NCBI RefSeq assembly: GCF_022682495.2
Contig: NC_071391.1
Coordinates: 14,855,680 to 14,919,679, forward strand
Origin: Desmodus rotundus
Lineage: Eukaryota > Chordata > Mammalia > Chiroptera > Phyllostomidae
Length of the DNA stretch: 64,000 nucleotides
Reading direction: 5' to 3'
Each line of letters begins with the position of its first letter. Position 1 is the stretch's first letter. This document shows positions 1 to 10,095 of the stretch, piece by piece. The translations under genes were made by a program, and so were the position numbers. The notes beneath the pieces are model-generated. The model had not been told where the DNA came from. It did no database searches and was given only the letters and a program-made list of their open reading frames with translations.

Positions 1-1730
1 TTACAGAGTTTGAATCAGAATGGGGAGCATGTGGGGATGAGGCCCTGAGGACCAGGGCCCAGGAAAAGCCTCCCAGAACATTCACAGGGGCCTTAGGACA
101 CATTCAGCTGTGCGTGCTAGGCATTCCGAACAGCAGCTCCTTGAGCAACTGAGATGCTCATTCGTCTTTCACATCAAATCCCGAGCTGCGGTGGCAGCTC
201 TGGTCCGGGGAGTGGTCGGCGGCCTCCTCTCCTCTCCTGATACTCTGACATCCTAGGGGGCCACCCTCCTCTGCAAGGTCAGAGATGGCTGTCACCACAG
301 CTGCATTCCAGCCAGGGGGAGAGGAGGGGTGGGCACACTGCTTTCTCTGAAGGATGTGACTCAGTTGCACAAATTACATCTGCCTACCTCCCTTTGGCCA
401 GAAGTTGGTCACATGGCCTAGTTGCAAGGGAGGCTGGGAAGGGCAGCCTTTGCCTGGTAGTCGTAGGTCCTAGAAAGCCCTTCTTTCCAAGGAAGAAGGG
501 TGAATGGAATGTGGGAACGACCAGCAGTCTCTGCCACTGTAGAGGGGATCTGCGGTCCAGAGAGTGTGCCCTGGCCAGGCTGACGTCACAGCTGGGAACT
601 GCCTCCACGTCCTGCAGCCTCTCCTCACAGCCAAGACCCAACCCCGAGGGTGGCCTACCCTCCCCAATTCCTCAGCGACCTGATCCCCGGGCCCTGGTCT
701 CGTTCTTGATGTCTCTCCCCCTCTGTGCAGGGGGGCAGGTCTGTGTGGGGCAGAGGAACTTGGCTCTGGGGGCCTTCGTACCCTTTGACATGATACAGCC
801 AGGTGCAGGGGATGGCGGTGCTGAGTTTGTGAGACAAAGCTGAGGCTGGCAAGAGACTCACCAGATGGCCAGTGTCAGGCCGCAGCTCAACTGTCCCCTC
901 CCGTGGGACTCTAAGAGGCCTGCCTTGAGCTCTCTACCCCCGTCCCTCCTGGACCATCGTCTGGTTTTATTTCCTTCACGGTAATTGTTGCCATGTGAAA
1001 TGATTGCTTTCGGCTTGTTTGCTGCTTGTTTATCACCTGCGTCCTCTAACTAAACCAGTAGTCCCACAGGGATGGATCCTGTCTCCTGCCCACGGTGGGG
1101 TCCCTTGCATCTGGAACTCTCCCATGAGATTCTCATTAAAGACCTAATCCAGCGAGAGGCATGGGAAAAGGGTTCAGTCCGCCCTCATTCTGCCTACCCC
1201 CCGGGTCTCATACACACACTGAGGGGTGGGAGGCTGGTCACTGGGGGACCTTGTGTCCACACAGGAAGGGAAAGGGATTCTTCTGGAACTGAGGTGAAGT
1301 CCTAGGGTTGCAAGAGAAGCAGAAAGTCTAGGAGCTTCCCTGACTTTGTTCCCTTGGGGCCAGGAGGTACCCCCATATGGCAATGTGAGCTGCCCCCCAA
1401 AATAGAGGAGGGGCCCCCACTTTGTGATTCTAGTTCTGGCTCCCAACCTATGTTCTGCCTGGGCCACTGGAAAACTATTCACCTTTTAGCCCCAGCCAAG
1501 ATGCCCACTCCTCGGGCCTGTACCATCTCAGAGCCGTCTGCCACCTTCGTCCTTTCCCCCTTTGGTCGGCTCTGGGGGCTGGGTGAGGTTTCATTGGCCT
1601 CTATTCAGTCCCACATCACGGCCAACAGTCCCATGGGATCCCAGAGGGCCTTCAGCCTCCCCGGGACAATGCTGCCACCCCCCAGCTCTGGCCACCCACG
1701 TGCCCCTGCCTGGGACAGCAGGGCCTGTAC
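1..1730 (-). other. TSPAN18 intron (partial), downstream of the fifth coding exon
   Basis: The donor CAG|GTACAG at the end of the 1731-1913 exon opens this intron, which runs off the left edge. The next TSPAN18 exon should start with Gly-Cys-Tyr-Thr and lead into TM4. I looked for it in the minus frames here and found nothing matching, so it lies outside the window. The stretch is GC-rich single-copy-looking DNA with no clear repeat and no convincing open frame. Confidence 0.85.
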
Positions 1731-1913
1731 CTGCTTGTTTAGGAACAAGTCCCTTCCCAGGAGGCATTCCTCCCTGCTCAGCAGGACCCCGTCCCGAGTC
1801 TGGGGGTCTCTCCGGCAGCAGGCCTCGGGTACCTCGTCACTATCCAAAGTCAGGAGTCGGAAAACTGATGCAAACTTGAAGTCCTCAGGCCCGTTGACCC
1901 CACAGCAACCAAA
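1731..1913 (-). CDS. TSPAN18: Tetraspanin-18, fifth coding exon (residues 145-205, most of the large extracellular loop)
   Basis: This 183-nt, 61-residue exon carries the diagnostic core of the tetraspanin large extracellular loop. It starts Phe-Gly-Cys-Cys-Gly (CCG motif, Cys147/Cys148), then has Pro-Glu-Ala-Cys-Cys (Cys176/Cys177) and Glu-Glu-Cys (Cys194). A sixth loop cysteine is expected at about residue 207 in the next exon, outside the window, giving the six-cysteine pattern with three disulfides. The acceptor is a pyrimidine-rich tract ending CCTAG and the donor is CAG|GTACAG, weaker than the other donors here. Both ends are phase 0. The sequence matches known TSPAN18 nearly residue for residue, with conservative changes such as Asp for Glu. 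This loop region is where tetraspanins typically bind partner proteins; TSPAN18 is reported to act with the calcium channel Orai1 in endothelial cells. There is no frameshift or stop. Confidence 0.96.
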
Positions 1914-2459
1914 CTAGGAGGAGAGCAAAGGGAGAGTGTGGTGGGCGGGAGCTGGCCCCGCGGGACAGAGATGGACAGCCAGCCTCTCTCGAGGCCACAG
2001 TGGGGAAGCATGGTGGGACGGAGATCAGACCCGGGTGTGGGCTGGCTCCCCGCCCCTACTCCACCTGTGTGACCCTGGGCAAGTCACTCAGCTTCTCTGA
2101 GCCTCCGGTGTCCTCATCTGTAAAATGGGGACAGTGGTAACAATACCTACTTCACGAGGCCTTAGCACTCAACCAATAGTCGCTATGATTACTATCATTG
2201 ATGGCGACAGCTGCTCGATTCAAGTCAAGGGTGGCAAACAGGTTTCATCCGGAGCGTGGACTGTGTTCAAGGGGCAGGGGCTGCCGGGACGCTGTCTGTG
2301 TGTGTGTGTGATTCCCAGGCGGGTCTGGGCTTGGGGGCCAGCACCCTGGTCAATCCCGGGCATGTGAGCAGAAGGGGCTCTGGGGGCCAGACACCTGCAA
2401 CCCTGGGCATCGTGGCTCTGAAAGCCCATAGCCTTCTGGGTATGGGGGCTGTCACTCAC
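1914..2459 (-). other. TSPAN18: TSPAN18 intron between fourth and fifth coding exons
   Basis: A 546-nt intron with donor GTGAGT and acceptor CCTAG. A MIR SINE occupies roughly 2040-2200, and a short GT run lies near 2296-2310. No other feature is seen. Confidence 0.9.
2040..2200 (+). repeat. MIR SINE
   Basis: Landmarks of the MIR sense strand are present in order: TGTGTGACCCTGGGCAAGTC, then CCTCATCTGTAAAATGGGG and AATACCTACTTCA. It lies inside the 546-nt intron, antisense to TSPAN18. Confidence 0.85.
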
Positions 2460-2558
2460 TGTGATCATGACCGAGTTCCAGGTGGCAGAGAAGACGTCTG
2501 TGTCGTTGTTGCCCTGATAATGCTTGGTGAGCTCCTTGGTGAAGAACTCACGGGTGAG
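2460..2558 (-). CDS. TSPAN18: Tetraspanin-18, fourth coding exon (residues 112-144, start of the large extracellular loop)
   Basis: This 99-nt exon encodes 33 residues, starting Leu-Thr-Arg-Glu-Phe-Phe and ending Ser-Val-Met-Ile-Thr. It forms the helical stalk of the large extracellular loop just after TM3. The acceptor is CCCCCAG and the donor is GTGAGT; both boundaries are phase 0. Two N-glycosylation sequons touch it. Asn129-Asp-Thr lies inside the exon. Asn111-Leu-Thr is created across the junction, with the Asn from the preceding exon. Sequence and length agree with TSPAN18 of other mammals. Confidence 0.96.
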
Positions 2559-3694
2559 CTGGGGGCAGAGGAAGAAGGGGACTGAGACCCCCACCCGGCA
2601 GCTTGGTGTTGCCCCTGCCCCTCCCTGGCCTCTCCACCTGTCAGCTTTGGGGGAAGGGAGGAGAGGCCTCAGGGCCCCGGTTCCAGGCTCCAGGCTCCAG
2701 GCATTCTCCTAAGCTTGGGGCGGGTCCCTTAACCCCACCTCAGAGCCTGTGGCCTGCCCCCGTTGTGGGGTCACTCACGTGAAAAGTCTACACACCCACC
2801 CGGGCAACCCCGAGGCCAGGGCATGCTGGGAACCTCACTTGCAGGCAGCTCCTCTCAGGCAGAGGGCTAACACAAGGTGGGGGTTGGCCCTCCTGCCACC
2901 CTGAGCTGGGCCGCAGACAGAGCGAAGCAGATGCCCCGGGCCCCAGGCCCTGGAGAAACCTCGGTATGGAGCAGGTAGTCTCTGCACATCTAGTTTCCAG
3001 AGATGTCCCTGGAAGCTGCTCCTACCTCAAAACTGTCTCCAGAGGTCTCACCATCCTCCTCTGGCTGCAGTGAGAGGGTGGGGCCCTGGGTGGGGCCCCG
3101 CAGAGGGGGGCCTTCTGGGCACCTTTCCTTGCGTACAGGCTGCTGCCTCCTCTTCCCCCCTGGGCAACGACAGCTCATCTGCTCACCACCCAGGGCCAGC
3201 TTGTGTCTCCTGCCCCCTCCTTCTCCCCCACTTTGTTTCCAGGCCACCTTTGGCTGGTGCCCGGCTCTCCTAGACTCAGGAGGGAGATTGGTGGCACAGG
3301 TGGCTGGAGCCCCTGAAATAAGATGGCTTGTGGGGACAAGTGGCCCACACTGGATACGGGCCAGGGCCTCAGCTGCTCATCACACATTCCAGGGCCCAGG
3401 GGACAGCCTCCCTGACTACCCTCGGAGTGTCCAATGACTAGTGCTGTGCCCTCACCTGGCAGGTGTGGGACGGAAGATTCCAGAATCAGGTGTGTGATGG
3501 CACTAGATGTTGGAGGAGTGAGACCCTGACGGGTGCCCAGATGCTAACCTTCAGGAAAAGCCCTCATAAGGAAGAGGCTCGTTGGGTCACGGTTTGGGCT
3601 GAAAGTGCTAGATGAGGGGCTGGTGACTCTGGGAGACCCTTCGAGGGTGGGACTGACTGGCAGGGAGCCGGCGTGCGTGGGGCCCGGTACGTAC
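2559..3694 (-). other. TSPAN18: TSPAN18 intron between third and fourth coding exons
   Basis: A 1,136-nt GC-rich intron with donor GTACGT and acceptor CCCAG. A short local duplication of CCAGGCTCCAGGCTCCAGG sits near 2684-2702. I see no other repeat family and no supported gene. Confidence 0.9.
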
Positions 3695-3769
3695 GTTTTC
3701 CCTGAAGATGAAGGCCAGGATGGCAGCCGAGAGCTCTGCCAAGAAGATGATCAGGATGAACAGGAAGAA
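3695..3769 (-). CDS. TSPAN18: Tetraspanin-18, third coding exon (residues 87-111, TM3)
   Basis: This 75-nt exon encodes 25 residues, nearly all the third transmembrane segment. It starts Phe-Phe-Leu-Phe-Ile-Leu-Ile-Ile, has the conserved polar Glu of TM3 in Leu-Ala-Glu-Leu, and ends Phe-Arg-Glu-Asn. The acceptor is a strong pyrimidine tract ending TTTGCAG and the donor is AAC|GTACGT. Both boundaries are phase 0. TM3 leads straight into the large extracellular loop in the next exon. It is intact and typical of the family. Confidence 0.96.
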
Positions 3770-4679
3770 CTGCAAAGAGAGGGGCGGACTCGTGAGTCCC
3801 GGGGGCAGGCGGCAAGGGAGGCATCGCTCACGGACGCCCCCTTCTGTCTGTTACCCAATTGACGCAGCCTGCCCATTTTGTAAAACCAAGGACTTCGCTG
3901 CAGTAAACCAGGCACCTTTCATAATGAGCGTGCCAGCCCTCCGTCTTGGGGGCCAACGAGGTTGTAACGCAAATGTAGAAAAAGTAAACAAACCAAACAA
4001 GCCTTCTGTGCACACGGCAGCCCTCAGCCGAGGCCTCATCTGGACAACCCGGCCTGGCAGGCCTGGAGGAGATGGCCATCGCTGGTCCCAGCTATGGGAA
4101 TCCTGGCTTCCCTTCCCGGCCCCCCACCACAGGGCCCCCTTTCCCTGCTGCAGCCTCTGCTCCCCACGGGAGGTGAGAAGGCGATACTGGTCTTCAGCCA
4201 CAGTAATGGAGCAAGATTGGAGGGAAGGTGGTGTGTCCATCGAAATGTAGAAACCAGGAGCTTGGAGTTAGAAATCTAACAAAGCCCCTCTGCCCCCCTG
4301 CCACTGCATTTCCTGATGCTCCCCAAGTCCCCCACGATGACCCTGGTCTCAGGGCCTCCTCTGCTGGGAAGGCCACTTCCTTCCTCACCCACAGGCGCCT
4401 CGTCTTCCAGAGCAGGTTCAGCCCCAGCCGCTCTTCGTTGAGAAGCCTTTCCTGGCTCCCCGCCCCCCATCACAGTGCCCCACAGAGATGTCCTCATTGC
4501 AGCTGCTGGGCCCCCACGGGGTGCCTGATGTAAGCACAGAGGCTGTAATTCAGCAAGCCTTTCCCCATGCCCAGACGGCACAGACATCGATCGGTGCGTG
4601 GCTATCAGATGAGGCAATGAAGCCAGCGGGGACAGAGTCGCCGTCATGGCCTTGCTGTCTGCTACATCTCAGGCCCGGT

Positions 4680-4760
4680 TTGTCACGGGCATTGATTTGC
4701 ATGAGAGCCATTGGCAGAAGAAAGAGGAAATGGCGGTGCCTTAGCACGGCGGGTGCCTTC
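4680..4760. promoter_or_regulatory. Candidate intronic regulatory element with octamer motif
   Basis: The stretch contains ATTTGCAT (octamer/POU core, at about 4695), a CCATTGG CCAAT-type box and the purine run AGAAAGAGGAAATGG, which resembles an ETS/PU.1 site. It shows no repeat landmarks. The function is inferred from motifs only. Confidence 0.25.
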
Positions 4761-4994
4761 GGCACAGACAGTCTGAGGCAGTCTCAGAGTCGTCACCCCA
4801 CCCGAGACCACCAGCAGAGGACTGAGTCCCCAGTGCACACAGACAGGTTCTCATACGCCCTCCCTCCCAGCCGCCCTGGCCAGCTGCCCTGGCCAGCTGC
4901 CCGAGACCTGCTCCCTTGGGTCATGGTCCCCAGAGCCACCAGGCCACACTGGATCTGCCCAGCTCAGAAGGGAGCAAAGGGTCCTGGGCTTAGT

Positions 4995-5160
4995 GTCAGG
5001 ACACCCCTGCCACCTTGCCTGGCTTTGTGTGACTTGGGACAATCACACAAACGGAGGCTAAAACCCCGTCTAGCCTCCATTTCCTTGTCGGTGAGAATGT
5101 AACAGCCAGTTCCGGGGCCACGTGAGGAATAGTGAAGTAATGGGTATGACAGTGTCCTTC
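4995..5160 (+). repeat. MIR SINE, degenerate
   Basis: Weak MIR-sense landmarks occur in order: TTTGTGTGACTTGGGACAA, a CCTCCATTTCCTTGTCGGTG version of the 'cctcatctgtaaa' block, then a GTGAGGAATAGTGAAGTAATG tail. Confidence 0.5.
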
Positions 5161-6344
5161 ATGTCACAAGAGAGGCTGAGCTAAGCTGGTCATCAAGGCT
5201 CTAACAAGACTAGATGGAGCTCGGAAACCAGCTCAGGTGCCGGGGACTCCGTGAGCCCCCACGCCCCGCTCCAGTGACACTTGGATGATGACATCCTCCG
5301 TGTCTCTCTCCTGCATCCTACTTCTCCCGGTCAGAAGAAAGTTTCTGTCTCTTGTTCCTCACCTCAGGAAGAGCCCCATCGTGTTCCCTCCCTGACTTTC
5401 AGTGTGAATGGCTGCTGTCCCCATAGAGGTCTGTCCCGGGGTCCCTCCAAATTGCCCGGGCTACAGACCACCTTTGGGGAGACCATCGGAATGGGTTTCA
5501 AAATGACCCACTGTGGACGTGGGCATGAAGACATCTCCTAGACCTGTCAAAGGGTTTGGTTTTGTTTCTTTTAAATGTCCAAACACCAGAGCCACCCCTG
5601 GCTTACACAGGTCAGCCAGTACAAGGCAAGGATCTGTCACTCCTGGTCCCAAACTGTCATCTTTGGCCACAGGAGTCTCTCCAGGTTGAAGCTGCTGCAG
5701 CACAGGCTCTGGCCTCAAAGAGGCTTCTTCAGCACTGGAGCCCGACACTGGTCCCAAGCTGGGGGAGGAAAGGACCGCTCCAAAGGCGGGCAGCTCCGGA
5801 ACTCCAGAGCCAAGCCTTCTGCCTTACCCCAGCCCCTTCATAGCGCCATGCTGCCTCGTCTCTCTGAGGAGTGCGCTTCAGGACTACCGCATCAGCAAGT
5901 CTGCTGAACTTTCTGAGGGGTCTGCTTCCGACAGGTCAGCCTTGCTGGGGTCGGCTGTGCAGGGTGACCTTGGGCTGAGCCCCGGGTTGGGCAGAGTTCC
6001 CCAACCAGAGCGGACTGTGACAGAGCGCCTCCTGGGCGCCTGGCCATACACCTGCAGTCCATTCCAACACCCCCTCCCCCTGAGCACATCACTCAGCCCC
6101 AGGGCCCCTCCCCATGCACGGGTTGGCCCTGGGGCTGAGTGATGTTCTCTCCACTTCTGTGGCCTCTCCTCCCCCGACAGTGATGGAGGCCCCTGGCAGG
6201 GCTCCTGGCACTTCCATTTGGCTAGTGATGGATGGTCATCGGGTTGTTTCCACGGGAGCCCTTCCCTGCCCTGTGCCCTCTCGGTGGAGTTGCTGGCAGT
6301 CCTCAGGCTGGCAGACAGCGGCCTCAGAAATGGTCTCCATCCTC

Positions 6345-6425
6345 GGTGACGTGACTCAGCTGGCTCTCGCTATTGATCGACGTGGCTTAGACAGTTATAA
6401 ACTATGGATGAGACCGAGCTCCAGC
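6345..6425. promoter_or_regulatory. Candidate intronic enhancer with CRE/AP-1 cluster
   Basis: GGTGACGTGACTCAGCTGG at 6345-6363 overlaps a CRE half-site (TGACGTGA), an AP-1/MAF-type core (TGACTCAGC) and an E-box (CAGCTG). Downstream come TATTGATCGA and TTATAAACTATGG. No repeat character is seen. Function is inferred only from motif clustering. Confidence 0.3.
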
Positions 6426-6605
6426 CTTGTGTACTCTGTGCGCTCATTGCTCTGGGAACGTGTGCGCCTCGCAGGATGACTTAGCACGGCTGCAGTGAGC
6501 CGATGCAGGCGGAGCCCGGCGCACAGGGCTGGTGGAGGCGGGAGCAACTCAGAGGGTGGCTCTGAACCAGGAGGGAGCGTGGCCTTCCTGAAGCCAAGTG
6601 CTGCC

Positions 6606-6800
6606 GTCTACTGAGTGCTTGCTACCCAGGCACTGCGGCCCTCCCGTGGACCGCTTCATCAAACCTTCTTGGCCACCTGGAGATGCCGCTGCTGTTATCA
6701 TCAACACCCCGTTTTACTGATGCGAAAATTGGGACCCTGAGAGAGGTAGCAGGGCACAGCAGGTAGGCGGTCCACCTGGGAGAAGCATGGGAATTCCAAT
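6606..6800 (-). repeat. MIR SINE
   Basis: The reverse-complement MIR order is seen: GAGTGCTTGCTACCCAGGCA, CCCGTTTTACTGATGCGAAAA, CCTGAGAGAGGTAGCAGGGC. Confidence 0.7.
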
Positions 6801-6917
6801 CCCAGAACACGGCCTTTTAACACCAAGTTATCCTGAAACCCATGAGAGTCTCCAGTCTTACGACTTTCCAATGGCCTGCAGGGTCTCTCCCGGATCAACC
6901 CCAGTCCCTTTAGCTTC

Positions 6918-7115
6918 CCATTTATCAAGTGTTTGCATGTGCCAGGAACAGAGCAAAGCAAAGAATGGGAAGGAGGTGTTATTACCTTCCTTTTATGTAG
7001 AAGGAATCTGAGGTTCAGAGAGGTTAAGTAACCAGCCCCAGATCACAAAGCCAGAAGTGGCAGCGCGGGGATCAGAGCCAGGCTTTCCTCCTCCAGAGCC
7101 AACGCTGCTACCCAC
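6918..7115 (-). repeat. MIR SINE
   Basis: TGTGCCAGGAACAGAGC is followed by a TTATTACC block, then CTGAGGTTCAGAGAGGTTAA, GATCACAAAGCCAGAAGTGG and GGGGATCAGAGCCAGG. This is MIR antisense order. Confidence 0.8.
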
Positions 7116-7139
7116 ATGTCCGACACAGCCTTCTCTCCA

Positions 7140-7290
7140 TCCCTTCATTCCAGGGCTGGTTACCGAGCCCCCACTCTGTGTCAGGCACTGTGCCAGGCAC
7201 TGGCTACAGACACAAGGCAGATCTAGTCCCCATCCTTATGAAGTGTACATTGAGCCGAGTGCCGTGATTCAAGAAATTAAATTCACGAGA
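7140..7290. repeat. L2-type repeat fragment
   Basis: The series CGAGCCCCCACTCTGTGTCA, GGCACTGTGCCAGGCACTGG, ACAGACACAAGGCAGAT and CCCCATCCTTATGAAGTGTA follows the common mammalian L2-derived repeat. The orientation name was not resolved. Confidence 0.55.
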
Positions 7291-7819
7291 TAAAATTAAA
7301 GAATGAACTTGGTAACTCGTCAGCGGGGAAAGTGGGGCTCCCCGGACAGAGGGGGTCTACAAACTGCCTCGCCATTGCTCCCGCCCAGAGCAGGGTTTCC
7401 CCAAGCATGGGGACCAAGGGGGGACTTGAGTGTGTGTGAGTGTGAGTCACCTGAAGGAAGTGCCAGGCTGTGGTTCAACATCACAGCAACGCCACCTCTG
7501 CCCACTCACTTTCTCCAGCCTGGAATTACTTCCTCCTGCTTAACAGGGTTACCACTGGTCATTCGGAGGGGCTGCCCCTGGCCCAGCCACAGGGCTTGCC
7601 CTAATCTGGGCCTTCCCAGGGTTTGTTTGCCGTGGGTTCATCTAACATCAGTCCATCTGCCCAGGGGCACATTTGCCAGTACTTCCTGAGCATCAAATTT
7701 ACAACGCTTTGCAGAGGATGGGAAAGTGAACAAAGGGGCGGCAACTGCTATTTTGCCTACTGGGGAGCATTTCCAGACTCCTCTAACCCATCTGCCTACA
7801 GGCACATCTGCTTTCAGCC

Positions 7820-8110
7820 CTCATTTCTAATAAATATTTACCAAATTTACATATCTCATGTGCCATTCAGCTCATTGATCTCTTTTAAATATACTCATCT
7901 TTTTTTGCTGTTCTCATTTCCAATTTTGCATGCCTTTTGTTACAAAATGTTTTTTAAAAACTTGAGTCAAATAACTGGGCCAAAAAAATTCCTTGAACTA
8001 CTCCGAGGTGAGCCACCAGGGACAAGGGTTGCCATAAAGTGTCAGTTACAGGCTGGAATTGTCCTATTGTATGTGAAAATGCTATAAAATCCATCAACAG
8101 GAGTGTTTGA
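7820..8110. other. AT-rich non-coding patch
   Basis: This is markedly AT-rich against its GC-rich surroundings, with AATAAATATTTACC near 7830 and oligo-T/oligo-A runs. No open frame or clear repeat family was recognised. Confidence 0.4.
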
Positions 8111-8519
8111 AAAATGTATCTCTAGAAAAATCGATCCTTAGGTGATGTGGTCATTCAGCTTGTTGTCCTTGGGCTAAGTGTCACCGGGACCCTGTGGGTG
8201 TCAGCTTCAGAGCATGGGGAGGGAGGCTCAGTTAACCCCCACCCCAGAACCCCTTCTCCTGCAGGCCTTTGAGGAGGGGTTCCTAAGGAGGCTAGGGTGC
8301 TCCTTCTTGGCCCCTCCCTCCCGGCAGGCTAGGAAGGGGTCTCAGGCTTCCCTGAGGACCCCAGCATCTACCAGGGGGGAGACACGGTGCCCCTCTTCCA
8401 CTGGAACCCCCACACGGCCAGGTCCAGGTTAGAAGAGGAAGTGGTTCTTCTTATTTTTTAGGTCATGAGTCTTTTTGAAAACCTTCTGGAAGCTGCAGTG
8501 TCTCTCCCCAGAAACAGGC

Positions 8520-8610
8520 TTGTGCACACAATATACACAAGCACCCACACAGCCCACATGTGTGGCCACACACACGCAGGCCCTGACGTAATATTTCACA
8601 CACAATTTCA
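8520..8610. repeat. CA-rich degenerate microsatellite
   Basis: Repeated CACA/CACG blocks are interrupted by ATAC, AGCC and ATGTGTGG, with no long pure run. Confidence 0.6.
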
Positions 8611-8750
8611 TGTGAATTTTGAACCACTTGAGCCCATGCCAGGGAAGGAGCCCCTGCACCAGCCCTGGTTGGAGAGAGAGCTGGTCTGGGCCCAGGGTCC
8701 CCTGCCTTTGACCTGCACTGTGACCTCAAGCTTGTCTGTGCTGGGTATAT

Positions 8751-9040
8751 AAGAAAGGGGAGGGGAGAATTGGGGAGGGAGGGAGGGAAGGAGGGAGGAG
8801 AGGGAGTGAGGAGGGGAAAGAAGGAAACATGGGGGAAATAAAGAGAAAGAGGCAGGAACTGCACAGAGAGGCAAGGAGCATTCAGCAGGAATAGAGATCA
8901 AGAGGCGAGGAGAAGGGCAAAGACAGCGCGATAGAGAGACGGAGGCAGAGAAAGAGCAAGCAAAGAAAGGGAGCAACGGGGAGATGAGACTGAAGAGAGA
9001 AAAAAAGGAGGAAAAAAAGGCAGCAAAAGGGTGGGAAGGG
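8751..9040. repeat. Purine (GA-rich) low-complexity tract
   Basis: About 290 nt of nearly uninterrupted purines on the plus strand: (GGGA)n-type units at the left (8760-8815), mixed AGAG/GAAA further right, and AAAAAAGGAGGAAAAAAAGG near 9001. The open frames read on the opposite strand here are Ser/Pro/Phe-rich by composition and are not genes. Confidence 0.9.
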
Positions 9041-9371
9041 GCTACTTGAAGGTTTGGTGGGCTGGACGTGGCCACGCCAGGACCTGACTCTCTTGGGGGA
9101 CCTGGGGTGAACCTCATCCTGGGCCTCGGTCTCCTCCTAAGCACTGAGGAGCGCGATGTCCTCGTCCAGCTGGCAAGCTTGGAGGCAGCCACTTAGCTCG
9201 CTGCCTCCCCAGCCCAGAGCCCCAGCCTGGCTTCCTGTCTTGGCTTCAGAGATGAGCCCATTAACAATGGATGAGCCCTGGGGTTTGAGGTGTGGGGGGC
9301 CCGGGGGAGGGGGGGAAGTTCAGTGTGTCCTGAGAATCCATACCACTCCCCTTTTAAAGTCCCCTGGGGCT

Positions 9372-9416
9372 CCCAGATTTCTTCCCAGAAATCTGGGAAG
9401 CCCAGATTTCTTCCCC
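9372..9416. repeat. Short perfect hairpin plus direct repeat
   Basis: CCCAGATTTCT (9372-9382) pairs with AGAAATCTGGG (9387-9397) across a 4-nt TCCC loop. CCCAGATTTCTTCCC then recurs as a direct repeat at 9401-9415. Confidence 0.85.
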
Positions 9417-10024
9417 TGCACCATCTGACACTGCAGAGAGATTTCCACCAGGGGGCGCCCACATGTTTCTTTGTTTCCCAATGGAAAGTTTGCAACTCCA
9501 TGCTGCTGAGGGCCAGAGATCCAAGGCTCTGTGTTACACACTTCACGACTGATTTCATTTCTCTCTGTGGTGTGGACACTGCACTATGACACGAATCAGG
9601 GCCATCCGGTGTGCTCTAATCTCGGGAGGAGGCACTGTGCTGCTCTCTGCCTCCCGAAGGGCTGGGTGCTGGCTCGTGGGCCTGAGCAGACAGAAGCCTT
9701 GCAGGTAAGTCCTGCCGATGAACAGCCCAGACCTTCCTGTTGCTTAACTCCCCACCTACCCACTCACCCGTCCACTCACACACTTCTCTCAGGCAGGGCT
9801 GCTCCCTGTGTTCTCTCCACAGGGCTGCTATTACCTTAACCCACAGCAGCTCTGGGCTCAACTCACAAGTTCTCCTAGCCCTGGGGGCCCACAGGACCCC
9901 ACAGGGGAAGAAGACCTATCCATCCAGGCCAGGGGGGTCAGCAGGAGCCCAAAGGACCACAGCTCACGGGAAATACAACAGACCAGAGAAACGGGACATG
10001 TACCCCTTGTCTTGCTTGCTCCCA

Positions 10025-10095
10025 CCTCCTGCTGAGTGTGGCTCCCTGCTTAACGATCAAAGACATGGAGGCTCAGAGAAGCTAAGACAGTAGAT
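10025..10095 (-). repeat. MIR SINE remnant
   Basis: Only the GACATGGAGGCTCAGAGAAG and CTAAGACAGTAGATGGGAG core blocks are recognisable, so the call is tentative. Confidence 0.4.

Noticed and set aside
1..1730. Last two TSPAN18 exons within the left edge
   Set aside because: No minus-strand frame shows Gly-Cys-Tyr-Thr, TM4 or the expected C-terminal Arg-Gly-Ile-Gln in this interval.
4488..5102. Plus-strand open frame of 204 residues
   Set aside because: Intronic, partly MIR-derived at its end, and with no protein-family features.
8463..9192. Minus-strand Ser/Pro/Phe-rich open frames
   Set aside because: They are the translation of a purine tract read on its pyrimidine strand, which lacks stop codons by composition.
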